DNA from: Paraburkholderia dilworthii
GTDB lineage: Bacteria > Pseudomonadota > Gammaproteobacteria > Burkholderiales > Burkholderiaceae
Direction: 5' to 3'
Assembly: GCF_000472525.1 (NCBI RefSeq)
Contig: NZ_AWZT01000009.1
Span: 66,564-130,563 of the forward strand
DNA: 64,000 nt
A model generated the notes under the pieces. That model ran no database searches, was not told where the DNA came from, and saw only the letters and a list, made by a program, of their open reading frames with translations. Below are positions 38,996 through 50,640 of this stretch, one piece after another. The translations under genes were made by a program, and so were the position numbers. The first letter of the stretch is position 1. Each line of letters opens with the position of its first letter.

Positions 38996-39925
38996 ATGTC
39001 GCTGCAATTCCCAGGCCGTTTTTCTCGTGGTTTCCCGATCCGTTTGCCGCAGTCGCGCAACGGTCAGATTGCGCTCGCGCTCGGCGTCGTCTATCTCGTG
39101 TGGGGTTCGACTTATCTCGCGGTGCATGTCGCGCTCGGCTCCTTCCCGCCGTTGCTGATGTCGGGTCTGCGCAACCTGTTCGCCGGCGTTGGCCTGTTCG
39201 TTTTCGCGGCGCGCCGCAATCCGGTATGGCCGAGCGCGGCGGAGATCCGCAACGCCGGGCTCGTCGGCACGATGCTGGTCGGGCTGTCGAGCGGCATGCT
39301 GGCTTACGGCATGCGCACGGTCGGCACCGGCACTGCGGCGGTCATGGTCGCGACCGTGCCGCTCTTCGCGACGGTAATCGCGGCCGTGGCCGGGCGCAAG
39401 ATCGGCAAAGGCGAGTGGTTTGCGGTTGGGCTCGGGCTTGCCGGCATCGCGATTCTGAGCCACGGCGACAGCGCGCCAGGTTCGGCGGGCGGCAGCCTCG
39501 CGATCCTGTGCGGTGCGCTCTTCTGGGCGGGTGGCGCGCATCTCGCGGGGCGTCTGAAGCTGCCGTCCGACCTGTTTCTATCGACGTCGCTGCAGATCGG
39601 CCTGGGCGGCGCGATGTCCACGATGGTCGCGTGGGTTTCCGGCGAACGGATGCTCGAAGTGCATGTCCTGCCGGTGCTCGCGTTTATCTATCTGATGCTG
39701 ATCGGCACGATGGCCGCCTATGTCGCCTACGGCTTTCTGATACGGCACACGAGTCCGATCATCGCGAGCAGTTGCATGTACGTTAATCCGGTGGTTGCGG
39801 TGGCGCTCGGCGCGTTGCTGCTCGGCGAGCCCGTCACGCATTCAACGGTGATCGCGACCGTGGTGATCCTGGTCAGCGTGGGCTTGTCTTTCTGGCTCGA
39901 CTATCGGAAGAAAGGGCTCGCCTGA
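38996..39925 (+). CDS. EamA/DMT-family transporter (YedA-like)
   Basis: A 309-residue membrane protein with ten hydrophobic segments and two EamA repeats. It opens with a short basic tail and QIALALGVVYLVWGSTYLAV, close to the YedA/RhaT-type subgroup. A paralogue of the 28049 gene. The substrate is unknown. Confidence 0.85.
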   Translation: MSLQFPGRFSRGFPIRLPQSRNGQIALALGVVYLVWGSTYLAVHVALGSFPPLLMSGLRNLFAGVGLFVFAARRNPVWPSAAEIRNAGLVGTMLVGLSSGMLAYGMRTVGTGTAAVMVATVPLFATVIAAVAGRKIGKGEWFAVGLGLAGIAILSHGDSAPGSAGGSLAILCGALFWAGGAHLAGRLKLPSDLFLSTSLQIGLGGAMSTMVAWVSGERMLEVHVLPVLAFIYLMLIGTMAAYVAYGFLIRHTSPIIASSCMYVNPVVAVALGALLLGEPVTHSTVIATVVILVSVGLSFWLDYRKKGLA

Positions 39926-39996
39926 CGGCAATGCCTGCGGCCAAGCGGGTCGCACACGCACACGCATGCGACTCGCGATCTTCGATTTTTGTCAGC

Positions 39997-42403
<2,407 letters not shown>

Positions 42404-43198
42404 ATGAAACTGATCCGAACCATGACGGCCATGATTGCCGCCGCATCCGTTCTGAGCGCGTGCGGGGGCGGCTCCGACGACGTAGGCAAGGAACTCGGCC
42501 TCACCAATCCGGAAATCCATTTCGTGCATGCGATTCCGAGCGGACCGGCCGTGGATTTTCTCGTCAACGGCAGCGCACCTTCGGGACAGACGAATGTCTC
42601 GTATAAGGGCGTGACGAACTTCACGAACATCAACACAGGTTCGACGAACGTCGCTTATGCGGCGACCGGCACGACGACCGCGCTCGCGAGCGGCAACTTC
42701 CCGAACGTCTCCAAGGGCCACGAATACACGGTGCTGGCGTTGCCGGGTACTGCGGCGCCGGACATCGGCCTGATCGACGACCCATTCGACAAGGGCCTGC
42801 TCTCCAACAGCGCGCGCGTGCGCGGCTTCAACGCGTCGGGCAACGCGCCGAACCTCGATCTCTATCTGGTTCAGGCCAGCAACACGAACATCGGCAACAC
42901 GTCGCCGACAATGGCCGGCGTGTCGTTCAAGAACGCGGTGCCGGCGAGCGGCCAGGATTCGATCTACGTGTCGGGCGGCCAGTATGTGCTGATCGCGACG
43001 GCGGCGGGCAGCAAGACGCCGATCTACCAGTCGCCGTCGTTCAGCCTGTCGAACAACGCCGACTGGCTCATCACGTCGGTGCCGATTGGCGGTGCGCTGA
43101 GCCAGCTCGCGGTGGGGCAGATCCATCTGCTCATCGTGCAGAACGGCAATACGAGCACCCCGAGCGTCGAATTGTCGAACACGCTGACGGGCGCATAA
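42404..43198 (+). CDS. DUF4397 lipoprotein
   Basis: A 264-residue lipoprotein with lipobox VLSAC (Cys20) and GGGSDD, then two DUF4397 beta-sandwich repeats: VHAIPSGPAVDFLVNG with YTVLALPG, and FNASGNAPNLDLYLVQ with YVLIATAAGSKTPIY. AGGTGA lies just before the ATG at 42404, preferred over a GTG three codons upstream. An exported or outer-membrane protein of unknown function. A strong terminator follows. Confidence 0.82.
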   Translation: MKLIRTMTAMIAAASVLSACGGGSDDVGKELGLTNPEIHFVHAIPSGPAVDFLVNGSAPSGQTNVSYKGVTNFTNINTGSTNVAYAATGTTTALASGNFPNVSKGHEYTVLALPGTAAPDIGLIDDPFDKGLLSNSARVRGFNASGNAPNLDLYLVQASNTNIGNTSPTMAGVSFKNAVPASGQDSIYVSGGQYVLIATAAGSKTPIYQSPSFSLSNNADWLITSVPIGGALSQLAVGQIHLLIVQNGNTSTPSVELSNTLTGA

Positions 43199-43263
43199 TC
43201 TTGCCCGCAAGCACGCGCGCATCGCAGCACGTGTGAATAGCGGCAAGTCCTGGGGAGGACGAG

Positions 43264-43300
43264 GCGGCGATCCACGCAAGTGGATCGCCGCTTTGTTTGT
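43264..43300 (+). terminator. Intrinsic terminator after the DUF4397 gene
   Basis: GCGGCGATCCAC (43264-43275) and GTGGATCGCCGC (43280-43291) form a perfect 12-base stem with a GCAA tetraloop, followed by TTTGTTTGT. Confidence 0.85.
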
Positions 43301-43340
43301 GCAGATGGTTCGGCACAGACATGCACACGCGCGGTCCAGC

Positions 43341-43373
43341 AAAAAGCCCGCTGCGGTTTCCCGCAGCGGGCTT
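43341..43373 (-). terminator. Intrinsic terminator of the entericidin gene
   Basis: Reading leftward, AAGCCCGCTGCGG and CCGCAGCGGGCTT pair perfectly (43373-43344) around a 4-base loop, followed by a run of T (complement of 43341-43345). It faces the terminator of the convergent DUF4397 gene. Confidence 0.85.
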
Positions 43374-43430
43374 AGATGATGCATCGCGGCGATGCGCCGC
43401 CAGGCCGCGTGGCCTGCAACGAGCCGCGAT

Positions 43431-43565
43431 TTACTTCGCCTTTTCAGCGGAATTCGTGATGGCGTTGCCACCCTTCGAGATATCCTGGCCTGCACCTGAC
43501 ATCGTGTTGCAGCCCGCGAGCGCGGCCGTGCCTGCAATGAGAAGCAAAGCGATCAGTCGATTCAT
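43431..43565 (-). CDS. Entericidin A/B-family lipoprotein
   Basis: A 44-residue lipoprotein that I translated directly. The signal peptide ends in LAGC (Cys19), followed by NTMSGAGQDISKGGNAITNS and a Lys-rich end. This is the entericidin pattern. AAGGAG lies 7 bases before the ATG at 43565. Entericidins are small envelope lipoproteins, some acting as toxin/antidote pairs; here only one copy is present. Confidence 0.9.
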   Translation of the reverse strand: MNRLIALLLIAGTAALAGCNTMSGAGQDISKGGNAITNSAEKAK

Positions 43566-43792
43566 GAGAGTTCTCCTTGTCGAGAAGGTATCGGTTGACG
43601 TGTCCCGCTAGCGGCTCTGCTAGCTGCCGACCGTGGCTTGCGCCAGTCGATCCGGTCTGATTGCATGGTAAAAAAAGGGTGGGTGCCGCGCTGTCGGCTG
43701 CGATGCGATTTTGTTGTAGGCGTGCTCCGGTGTTCGCGTCGGCGCACTCCTACAACGCGCGCAACGACGCATTCGGTAACGATGCGCGGCGG

Positions 43793-45319
43793 CTAGACCG
43801 GAGTTCGCGCGGGCAAGGACGACGCGTCGCCGCTCGGCTGAGCCGCCGTGCTGACGCTCGGCATCACGACATGAATGTCGGTGCCGTTCGGCACGCCGCG
43901 CCGTATGTCGAAACGCCCGCCATGCGCGGCGACGCGCTGACGCATGCCGAGCAGTCCATGCGAGTGGGTGCGCTTCAGATCGGCTGGCATGATGCCCACG
44001 CCGTTATCGGCGATATCGAGCGTGACCCGGCCCTCGCCGATCTGCAAGCCGATCGACACCTGCGACGCGCGCGCGTACTTCGCGGCGTTCGTCAGCGATT
44101 CCTGCGCGACGCGAAAGAGCGCGATTTCCGTCTGCTCGTCGAGCTGGATATCGTCGGCGGGAAGCTGTAAGTTCAGCGTCCAGTTGTTGCGCTGCGCGGC
44201 TTCGTCGGCGAGTGTGCGCAGTGCGGTCACGAGACCGAAATTCGCGAGTACGGTAGGCCGCATGTCTTCGATGATGCGGCGCTTGAGCGCAATTCCCTGG
44301 TCCAGATTGGCGAGCGCGCGCTTTAATTTTTCGGAGATGTCGGGGTCGCTCTCCTTCAGCTTGCGGTTGGCCCACGCCACATCCATTTTGCTCGCGGTCA
44401 GAATCGCGCCGAGTTCGTCGTGCAACTCGCGCGCGAGTTGCGTCTTCTCATTTTCGCTGACGGCCTGCAAATGCCAGCCGAGCGCCTCGAGTTGACGCGT
44501 GCGTTCGTTGACGAGCTGATCGAGCTCGCCTTGTTGTGTGATCAATTGACGCTGAACGCGCGCCTGTCTGTCGATCTGAATGCCGAGATTGCGAAACAGC
44601 AGAATGAACAACACGATATTCAGCGCGGAGAGGCCGGCGGCGCACAGTGTCGAGATGCGCTGATCGGCCCGGCTTGCCGCGAGCGCGTGCTGCGCGCGCC
44701 GCTCTTCGTTGTCGCGCAGCAGGCTGAGCGTACTGTCGACGAGTGCGGCATCCACCGTATCGGCGCCGCTCGCGCTGCCGCAAGCGCTTAGATCCAGGGG
44801 ATGCGGCGCCGCGCGCTGCAACGCGGCAATGCCCGCGCCGATCCGCGCTTCGATGAGCGCGCGAATTTGAGTGAAGCTCGCGAGTTCGGCGCTATCGGCT
44901 TTGGGGCTGCGGTAAAAGCGTTCGAGTGGCTGTTGGCTTTCGCGAATGCGTGCCGCCGTCGCGCAAAAATCGTGAGCCGCGGCGTCGCGCTTCGTCAGAA
45001 GAAAAGCGCTTTGCTGCGCGCTCAGACGCGATAGCTGGCTCGCTAGCGCGCTCAGTTGCACGGTGACGTCGCGGGCTTCGAGAGCCGTCTCGTATTCGGC
45101 GGCGATGCGCTCGCGCGCGGTCTCCAATATGACGAGCCCGCCGACGGTGATCACGATCGCGACGGTCATCGCGATCGCCCAGCTGCGGTTGCGCATCCAG
45201 TTGCTCAGGCAGGCCGCGGCGCCAGCTTGCGGGGCCACGGTTTGCGATTCCGTTTGCGCGTCGGTTCCCACTTCATTCGGCACATTCGACACATTCGGCG
45301 CGTTCTGCACGTTTGACAC
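43793..45319 (-). CDS. Two-component sensor histidine kinase (NarX/UhpB-like, HisKA_3)
   Basis: A kinase of about 508 residues. The N-terminal tail is Asn/Val-rich. Two transmembrane helices (about residues 47-66 and 225-247) flank a CHASE3-like helical periplasmic sensor. The HisKA_3 phosphoacceptor is His in LARELHDELGAILTASKMD, and the ATPase domain has ESLTNAAKYARA and DNGVGI. The GTG at 45319 has AAGGAG 6 bases upstream and is preferred over a GTG at 45337. It is divergent from the DUF1328-ferritin-regulator genes; the NarL-type regulator at 46768 is its likely partner, though not adjacent. Confidence 0.88.
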   Translation of the reverse strand: MSNVQNAPNVSNVPNEVGTDAQTESQTVAPQAGAAACLSNWMRNRSWAIAMTVAIVITVGGLVILETARERIAAEYETALEARDVTVQLSALASQLSRLSAQQSAFLLTKRDAAAHDFCATAARIRESQQPLERFYRSPKADSAELASFTQIRALIEARIGAGIAALQRAAPHPLDLSACGSASGADTVDAALVDSTLSLLRDNEERRAQHALAASRADQRISTLCAAGLSALNIVLFILLFRNLGIQIDRQARVQRQLITQQGELDQLVNERTRQLEALGWHLQAVSENEKTQLARELHDELGAILTASKMDVAWANRKLKESDPDISEKLKRALANLDQGIALKRRIIEDMRPTVLANFGLVTALRTLADEAAQRNNWTLNLQLPADDIQLDEQTEIALFRVAQESLTNAAKYARASQVSIGLQIGEGRVTLDIADNGVGIMPADLKRTHSHGLLGMRQRVAAHGGRFDIRRGVPNGTDIHVVMPSVSTAAQPSGDASSLPARTPV

Positions 45320-45546
45320 GTTCGACTCCTTGGACACGCATCAGTGTAGCGCCCGCCGCCATCGCCGCGGGTGCGCGCGGGCGGCAGCAGGGTAAATCGG
45401 CGTGGCGAACCAGCGTAGCGTAAAGCGGTCGTAATCGGATGTAAGCGGATTCTCACACGAAAACCGGAGCGCGTCGGAATGCGCGCGCCGCCGCCGGTGG
45501 ATACGATGGACCCTGATCCCATTCACTGTTTCTGGAGGAAGCCATC

Positions 45547-45723
45547 ATGCTGAAATGGGCGTTGTTCTTCGCCGTCATCGCGGTGATAGCCGGCCTTCTT
45601 GGGTTTACCGGCATAGCTGCGGGCGCGGCAGCAATTGCGAAGTTCCTGTTTGTCGTGTTTGTGATTCTGTGCGTGGTGTTCCTCGTGCTCGGCTTCGTGG
45701 TGACGAAAAAAATCGTCGATTAG
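45547..45723 (+). CDS. DUF1328 (UPF0391) small membrane protein, copy 1
   Basis: A 58-residue protein with two hydrophobic helices around the family core [21 protein letters not shown] translated it from the ATG at 45547. It lies 109 bases before a second, similar gene. DUF1328 proteins are often stress-induced in proteobacteria; no molecular function is known. Confidence 0.88.
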   Translation: MLKWALFFAVIAVIAGLLGFTGIAAGAAAIAKFLFVVFVILCVVFLVLGFVVTKKIVD

Positions 45724-45832
45724 CGCCGCTTTGCCTCGTCAGGGCGCCTGAACCGGGCGCTCAAGCAAAGCGGCACGCGCGACGCAAGCGCACGAGAATC
45801 CCACGCGGATACCAACAAGAAGGAGAGTCGCC

Positions 45833-45994
45833 ATGCTTCACTATGCCATCGTCTTTTTCGTCATCGCCATCATTGCAGCGGTGTTCGGGTTCACCGGAAT
45901 CGCTGCGGGCGCGGCCGAAATCGCGAAGATACTGTTCTATATTTTCCTCGTCGTGTTCGTGGTCACGCTGCTGCTCGGCGTATTCCGAACGTAG
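45833..45994 (+). CDS. DUF1328 (UPF0391) small membrane protein, copy 2
   Basis: A 53-residue paralogue of the preceding gene with core [20 protein letters not shown] and two membrane helices. AAGGAG precedes the ATG at 45833. The pair looks like a tandem duplication with clear divergence of the C-terminus ([10 protein letters not shown] against VVTKKIVD). Confidence 0.88.
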   Translation: MLHYAIVFFVIAIIAAVFGFTGIAAGAAEIAKILFYIFLVVFVVTLLLGVFRT

Positions 45995-46076
45995 ACCTGA
46001 GCACGGCTCTATCGGCGCATCGCGCGGGCATTTGCGCGATGCGCGCATCCCCCAATACGGATAAAGGAGAAATTCA

Positions 46077-46649
46077 ATGGCGAACACACCTGGCGCCCAA
46101 GGCGCAGCATCGCAGTCGAGCGACCCGTTCGTGATGGACGTCCAGAAGATCCGCGACGACGCCCGCAAGCACATGTCGGATGGTCCCGTGACGCAAAGCT
46201 ATGGCGCGGATCGTGACACGGTGCTCAAGCTGCTCAACGACGCGTTGGCTACGGAGATCGTCTGCACGCTGCGTTACAAGCGGCATCACTTCATGGCGAA
46301 GGGCATCAACTCGGAAGCGGTGGCCGCTGAATTCGCGGAGCACGCGACGGAAGAACAGGAGCATGCCGATCGTATCGCCGAGCGCATCGTGCAGCTTGGT
46401 GGCGAGCCGGATTTCGCGCCGGACGGCCTAAGGACGCGCGCGCACTCCGAGTACAAGGAAGGCGAGAACCTCACCGACATGATCCGCGAAAATCTGGTCG
46501 CCGAGCGCATTGCAATCGACACCTATCGCGAGATCATCCGCTATCTGGGCGAGAAGGACGTCACGACGCGGCGTCTCTTTGAAGAGATTCTCGCGGTCGA
46601 GGAAGAGCATGCGGACGATATGGCCGACCTGCTCGAAGGGCGCGAGTGA
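46077..46649 (+). CDS. Ferritin-like (bacterioferritin/Dps-type) protein
   Basis: A 190-residue four-helix ferritin-like protein. Metal-ligand patterns of the di-iron site are ATEIVCTLRYKRHHF, EEQEHADRI, ENLVAERIAIDTYREI and EEEHADDMADLL. AAAGGAG precedes the ATG. It likely stores iron or detoxifies peroxide. It follows two DUF1328 genes and precedes a response regulator, consistent with a stress regulon. Confidence 0.88.
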   Translation: MANTPGAQGAASQSSDPFVMDVQKIRDDARKHMSDGPVTQSYGADRDTVLKLLNDALATEIVCTLRYKRHHFMAKGINSEAVAAEFAEHATEEQEHADRIAERIVQLGGEPDFAPDGLRTRAHSEYKEGENLTDMIRENLVAERIAIDTYREIIRYLGEKDVTTRRLFEEILAVEEEHADDMADLLEGRE

Positions 46650-46767
46650 TCGCGCCCGGCAAGGTGGACTTGCGGCCGGCGGTTGCGGCCGCAATAACGC
46701 CGGAATGCGGCCGGACGTCATTACAATGTCTGCTTTGGAGCGATTCCATCGTACGGACACCAAGCCG

Positions 46768-47400
46768 ATGATTCGAGTGTTGATAGCCGACGACCACGCG
46801 ATCGTCCGAGGGGGGTTCAGGCAGTTCGTCGCCGACGAGCCGGACATGTGTGTCGCGGCGGAAGCCGCCACCGGCGACGAAACCATCAGCCTCGTGCGCG
46901 AACAGGCATTCGACGTCGTGCTGCTCGACATCGCGATGCCGGACAAGAACGGCATCGACACCTTGCGCGTGATCAAGCAGGTGCGCCCCGAGCAGGGCGT
47001 GCTGATCCTGTCCGGCTATCCGGAGAGCCAGTACGCGATCAACCTGCTGCGCGCGGGCGCGAACGGTTATCTGAACAAGGACTGCGAGCCCGACGAAATC
47101 GTGCGCGCGATTCGTGCGGTGGCGCGCGGGCATCGTTACTTATCCGAGGCCGTGGCCGACACGCTGGCCGACAATCTCGACAAACCAGCCGCGGCGCGGC
47201 CGCACGAAGCGCTGTCCGAGCGCGAGTTCCAGATTTTCTGCAAGCTGGCGGCGGGGCAGATTCCCACACAGATTGCCGAGGAGCTGCATTTATCCGTCAA
47301 AACGGTGAGCACGTACAGGGCTCGCGTACTCGAGAAAATGCGCTTGGCGAACAATGCCGATCTGACTTATTACGCGATCAAGAACGGCTTGATCGAATAA
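46768..47400 (+). CDS. NarL/FixJ-family response regulator
   Basis: A 210-residue regulator with a complete receiver domain (acidic pair ADDH, phosphoacceptor Asp in LLDIAMPDKNG, Ser in LILSGY, Lys in GYLNKD) and a LuxR-type helix-turn-helix (LSEREFQIFCKLAAGQIPTQ and LHLSVKTVSTYRARVLEKM). An upstream in-frame ATG at 46726 is possible but has no ribosome site. The likely partner is the histidine kinase at 43793. A receiver-only protein follows 20 bases later. Confidence 0.9.
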   Translation: MIRVLIADDHAIVRGGFRQFVADEPDMCVAAEAATGDETISLVREQAFDVVLLDIAMPDKNGIDTLRVIKQVRPEQGVLILSGYPESQYAINLLRAGANGYLNKDCEPDEIVRAIRAVARGHRYLSEAVADTLADNLDKPAAARPHEALSEREFQIFCKLAAGQIPTQIAEELHLSVKTVSTYRARVLEKMRLANNADLTYYAIKNGLIE

Positions 47401-47420
47401 CGGACGATCGAGAAATCCCG

Positions 47421-47849
47421 ATGAACAGCGAATCGAACACCGTTGCCGAGTCAGCCAACCGCGCACCGTTGCGCGTGCTGCTTATTGAGGATTCGCCGCT
47501 GATCCGCCGCAGTCTGGTGGAGGCCATCGACGCGTCGGGTACGCTGCGCGTGGCCGCTTATGCCGACTCCGCCGACGAAGCCATCGCACTTCTCGGCGAC
47601 GAGGCGTTCGACGCGGTGATCGTCGATCTGCAATTGAAGCAGGGTTCGGGCGTGCCCGTATTGGCCTATCTGCAGCGGGAAGGTCTGATCGACTCCGTGT
47701 TCGCCGCCGTGCTGACCAATCACGCGTTGCCCGCGTATCGCGAGCGCTGCGAACAGTATGGCGTGCGCCACTTCTACGACAAGTCGTTCGAATTCGATCG
47801 CGTGATCGACGCGTTGCACGAATACGCGTTCGCGCGAAGCAACGGGTAG
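47421..47849 (+). CDS. Receiver-only response regulator
   Basis: A 142-residue single receiver domain with all key residues: LIEDS, Asp in VIVDLQLKQGSG, Thr in AAVLTNH and Lys in HFYDKSFEF. It has no output domain. It lies 20 bases after the NarL-type gene and is probably co-transcribed. Such proteins often act as a phosphate sink or bridge; here it may tune the same kinase. Confidence 0.85.
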   Translation: MNSESNTVAESANRAPLRVLLIEDSPLIRRSLVEAIDASGTLRVAAYADSADEAIALLGDEAFDAVIVDLQLKQGSGVPVLAYLQREGLIDSVFAAVLTNHALPAYRERCEQYGVRHFYDKSFEFDRVIDALHEYAFARSNG

Positions 47850-47862
47850 GCGCTCGCCCCCA

Positions 47863-49065
47863 TCAATCTTTTGCAGTGCGAGCCTGCAGCGCCAGATGAT
47901 TCCATGCGGCGAAGCCCGCGAACAGCAGTCCCGCGACGCTCACGCCTATCCATCCGAAAACCGGCCACACGGCCGCACCAACGCCCGAGCCAAGCGCTCC
48001 GCCGATGAAATAGGCAACCATGTACACGGTATTCACGCGGCTGCGTGCGTCGGGCTTCAGCGCATAGATGCGCGACTGATTCGAAATCTGCGCGGCCTGC
48101 ACGCCGACGTCGAGCACGATCACGCCGATCACGAGCCCCGCGATGCTCGTCGCCGACATGCCGAACACGACGAAAGAAATCGCGACCAGCACGATGGACA
48201 GCGTGATGATCGCGCGCGGTCCGCGCCGGTCGGCGAACTTGCCGGCTAGAGGCGCAGCGAGCGCGCCCGCCGCGCCGACGATGCCGAACAATCCCGCCGC
48301 CTGCGGTCCGAGGTGGAACGGCGCACCGGCCAGCAACAGCGCGAGCACTGACCAGAAGATGCTGAACGCGGCAAACATTGCGGCACCGGTCAGCGACGCT
48401 TCGCGCAACTCGCGATGCTCGACGATCAGATGCCACATCGACACGAGCAGCTTGCCGTAGGTCAGCGTGGAGGTCGGCTTGCTCTTCGGCAGACGCAGGA
48501 TGATGACCACCGCGAGCACGAGCAATGCGACCACGGACGCGGCGAATACCGCACGCCAGCCGAAATATTGCGCGACGAGCCCCGCAGCGGTACGCGCTAG
48601 CAGAATGCCGAGCAGCAGGCCGCTCATCACCGTGCCCACTGCATGGCCGCGGCCGGACGGCGGCGCGAGTTCGGCGGCGAACGGCACCGCCTGTTGCGCG
48701 ATGGTGGCGAGCACGCCGATCGCAAGACTTGCGAAGATCAGCACGGGCAGCGTCGGCGCGGCGGCGGCCACGACCAGCGCGACGCACATGCCCGCGGTTT
48801 GCAGGAGGATCAACGCGCGCCGGTCGAAGCGGTCGCCGAGCGGTGCGAGCAACAGCATGCCGGCCGCGTAACCAAGCTGCGTGACGGCGGGCACCGCGCC
48901 GACCCACGACGCGCTCGCAGGAAACGACTGCCGCAAGTTATCGAGCAGCGGCTGGTTGTAATAAATGTTCGCGACCGCCACGCCCGCAATGGTCGCGAGG
49001 AGAAGCAGCAGGCCGCGCAGCGACCGGTCGGCGGAAACGGGTGTGGACGCGTTCGAAGTGGACAT
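47863..49065 (-). CDS. MFS transporter
   Basis: A 400-residue major-facilitator permease with about 12 hydrophobic segments and the loop motif GDRFDRRALILLQTAGM between helices 2 and 3. It is of the drug/metabolite efflux type. The start at 49065 gives the normal N-terminus MSTSNASTPVSAD; longer in-frame starts would add an unconserved 66 residues. Substrate unknown. Confidence 0.85.
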   Translation of the reverse strand: MSTSNASTPVSADRSLRGLLLLLATIAGVAVANIYYNQPLLDNLRQSFPASASWVGAVPAVTQLGYAAGMLLLAPLGDRFDRRALILLQTAGMCVALVVAAAAPTLPVLIFASLAIGVLATIAQQAVPFAAELAPPSGRGHAVGTVMSGLLLGILLARTAAGLVAQYFGWRAVFAASVVALLVLAVVIILRLPKSKPTSTLTYGKLLVSMWHLIVEHRELREASLTGAAMFAAFSIFWSVLALLLAGAPFHLGPQAAGLFGIVGAAGALAAPLAGKFADRRGPRAIITLSIVLVAISFVVFGMSATSIAGLVIGVIVLDVGVQAAQISNQSRIYALKPDARSRVNTVYMVAYFIGGALGSGVGAAVWPVFGWIGVSVAGLLFAGFAAWNHLALQARTAKD

Positions 49066-49249
49066 GAGAAAGGCAGTGGGCGGACCGGCCCATGCGCGGT
49101 CCTCAAGCGTGCCGATCATACCGGAGCAAAACGGATTGTGCTGACTCGCTGCCACGCAGGCGCAATGGGCGCTATGACAAAAATGCGAAGTTTTGTGGAA
49201 TCGAGTTCGTAGAATCAGCGCGCTATTCCGGCCAACTCCGCACGATTTC

Positions 49250-49747
49250 ATGAACGAGCCCACGACATGCCCGACTCAACGTCAATGCCCGCGCATCGGC
49301 GGATGCCTGCTCATTGTGCTGTTCTGCCTCGCGGCCTGGGCGCTCGTTACCGCAATCGCGATGCGCGCCCCACTGAAAATGATGCTCGAATGGGAACTGC
49401 TTGCAGTCTTCATGCGCGCGGGAACGCATGGCTGGTATCGCACGGTGATTGTGATGGTCGGCGCGGATGTGATGATCGGCGCGTTTATCGTGGCGGGCAT
49501 GGGGTGGTTTGCGCTGCTCGCGTGGCGCAGATCGGCGCGCTTGCCGGTGCAGGTGCAAGCGTGGCTCGGCGCGATTCTCGTGATGCGCGCAGGCGCCTAT
49601 CTCGCGAGCGATTACCTGACGCACGCAATCGGTATCGACATCGCAATTCCGTTCGACGGTCTCCTGCAGGCCATTATCGCGGCCGCGCTCGGAATACCGT
49701 ACTTCAGAGTATCTCGGCGCGTGCGTCGGACATTCGTCAACCGCTGA
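49250..49747 (+). CDS. DUF2569 membrane protein
   Basis: A 165-residue protein with four hydrophobic segments and the DUF2569 pattern: IGGCLLIVLFCLAAWALV near the start and IPYFRVSRRVRRTFV at the end. Cytoplasmic-membrane location; function unknown. It converges on the phosphodiesterase gene with a 21-base gap. Confidence 0.7.
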   Translation: MNEPTTCPTQRQCPRIGGCLLIVLFCLAAWALVTAIAMRAPLKMMLEWELLAVFMRAGTHGWYRTVIVMVGADVMIGAFIVAGMGWFALLAWRRSARLPVQVQAWLGAILVMRAGAYLASDYLTHAIGIDIAIPFDGLLQAIIAAALGIPYFRVSRRVRRTFVNR

Positions 49748-49768
49748 TCGTACGCCGCGAGCGCGTGC

Positions 49769-50596
49769 TCAGTCGATCAGCGCGCCTTCCGGCTCATAGA
49801 ACGGATATGGACCCTCGGCGGCATCGACATACGCGTGATGCGTGACGAGGCCGGTTGCCGGATCGTAGCGATGCAGCGCATACGCGGGCGGTTCCATCAC
49901 GAACGCGGAGGGCGCGTCTTCGCGAAGATCGAGTGCGACCTGATGCGCGGGCGCGGGCACCGCCGATGCAATGGTGCCGCCAAAACGCACGAACATCGGA
50001 CGATGCACGTGTCCGCACATCACGCGCTCCACGTTCGGATAGCGCACGATCAACGCAGCGAGTTTGTCTGCCGCGATGGGATCGAGCCGCAAGTCGTCCA
50101 TATGTCCGATGCCGCAAGCAAACGGCGGATGATGCAACGCGACGACTGTCGGCTTGCCGCTCGCCGCGTCGAGCTGCGCCGCGAGCCACGCGAGCCGCGC
50201 GTCGCATAGCGTACCGCCGCTTTGCCCCGGCACCAGCGAATCGAGCGCGATTATGCGTAGTGCGCCGACATCGACGGCGTACTGTATGAACTCGCCGCCG
50301 CCATGCAATTCCGCGCGATCGGGAAACGCGGCGCGCAACGCGGCACGGTCGTCGTGATTGCCGACCAGCAGCAAGTACGGCAGTTCGAGCGGCGCAAGCA
50401 GCGTCTTCAGGTGCTCGTACTGTTGCGGGTCGCCCTGGTCGACGAGATCGCCGGTCATGATCACGGCGTCGGGACGGGGAACGAGCGCGTTCAGCGCAGC
50501 GACGCAACGCGCGAGATGCGCGGCGGTATCGACGCGGCGATACGCGAGCGCACCGGGACGCTTGATATGCAGGTCGCTAATTTGGGCCAGCAGCAT
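49769..50596 (-). CDS. Metallophosphodiesterase (CpdA/GpdQ-like)
   Basis: A 275-residue class III calcineurin-like phosphodiesterase with the complete metal site: ISDLH, MTGDLVDQGD, VGNHDDR, HHPPFACGIG and CGHVHRPMFV. No signal peptide, so it acts in the cytoplasm. It is the last gene of a leftward ABC-importer operon, which points to hydrolysis of an imported phosphodiester (for example a glycerophosphodiester), as GpdQ does. A cAMP role cannot be excluded. Confidence 0.85.
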   Translation of the reverse strand: MLLAQISDLHIKRPGALAYRRVDTAAHLARCVAALNALVPRPDAVIMTGDLVDQGDPQQYEHLKTLLAPLELPYLLLVGNHDDRAALRAAFPDRAELHGGGEFIQYAVDVGALRIIALDSLVPGQSGGTLCDARLAWLAAQLDAASGKPTVVALHHPPFACGIGHMDDLRLDPIAADKLAALIVRYPNVERVMCGHVHRPMFVRFGGTIASAVPAPAHQVALDLREDAPSAFVMEPPAYALHRYDPATGLVTHHAYVDAAEGPYPFYEPEGALID

Positions 50597-50640
50597 GGGG
50601 TAGTCCTTGTTTTAGCGCGCTCAAGAACAGCGCGGCCTCG

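Noticed and set aside
44420..45400. Plus-strand frames opposite the histidine kinase
   Set aside because: No ribosome sites or recognisable products; shadows of the kinase.
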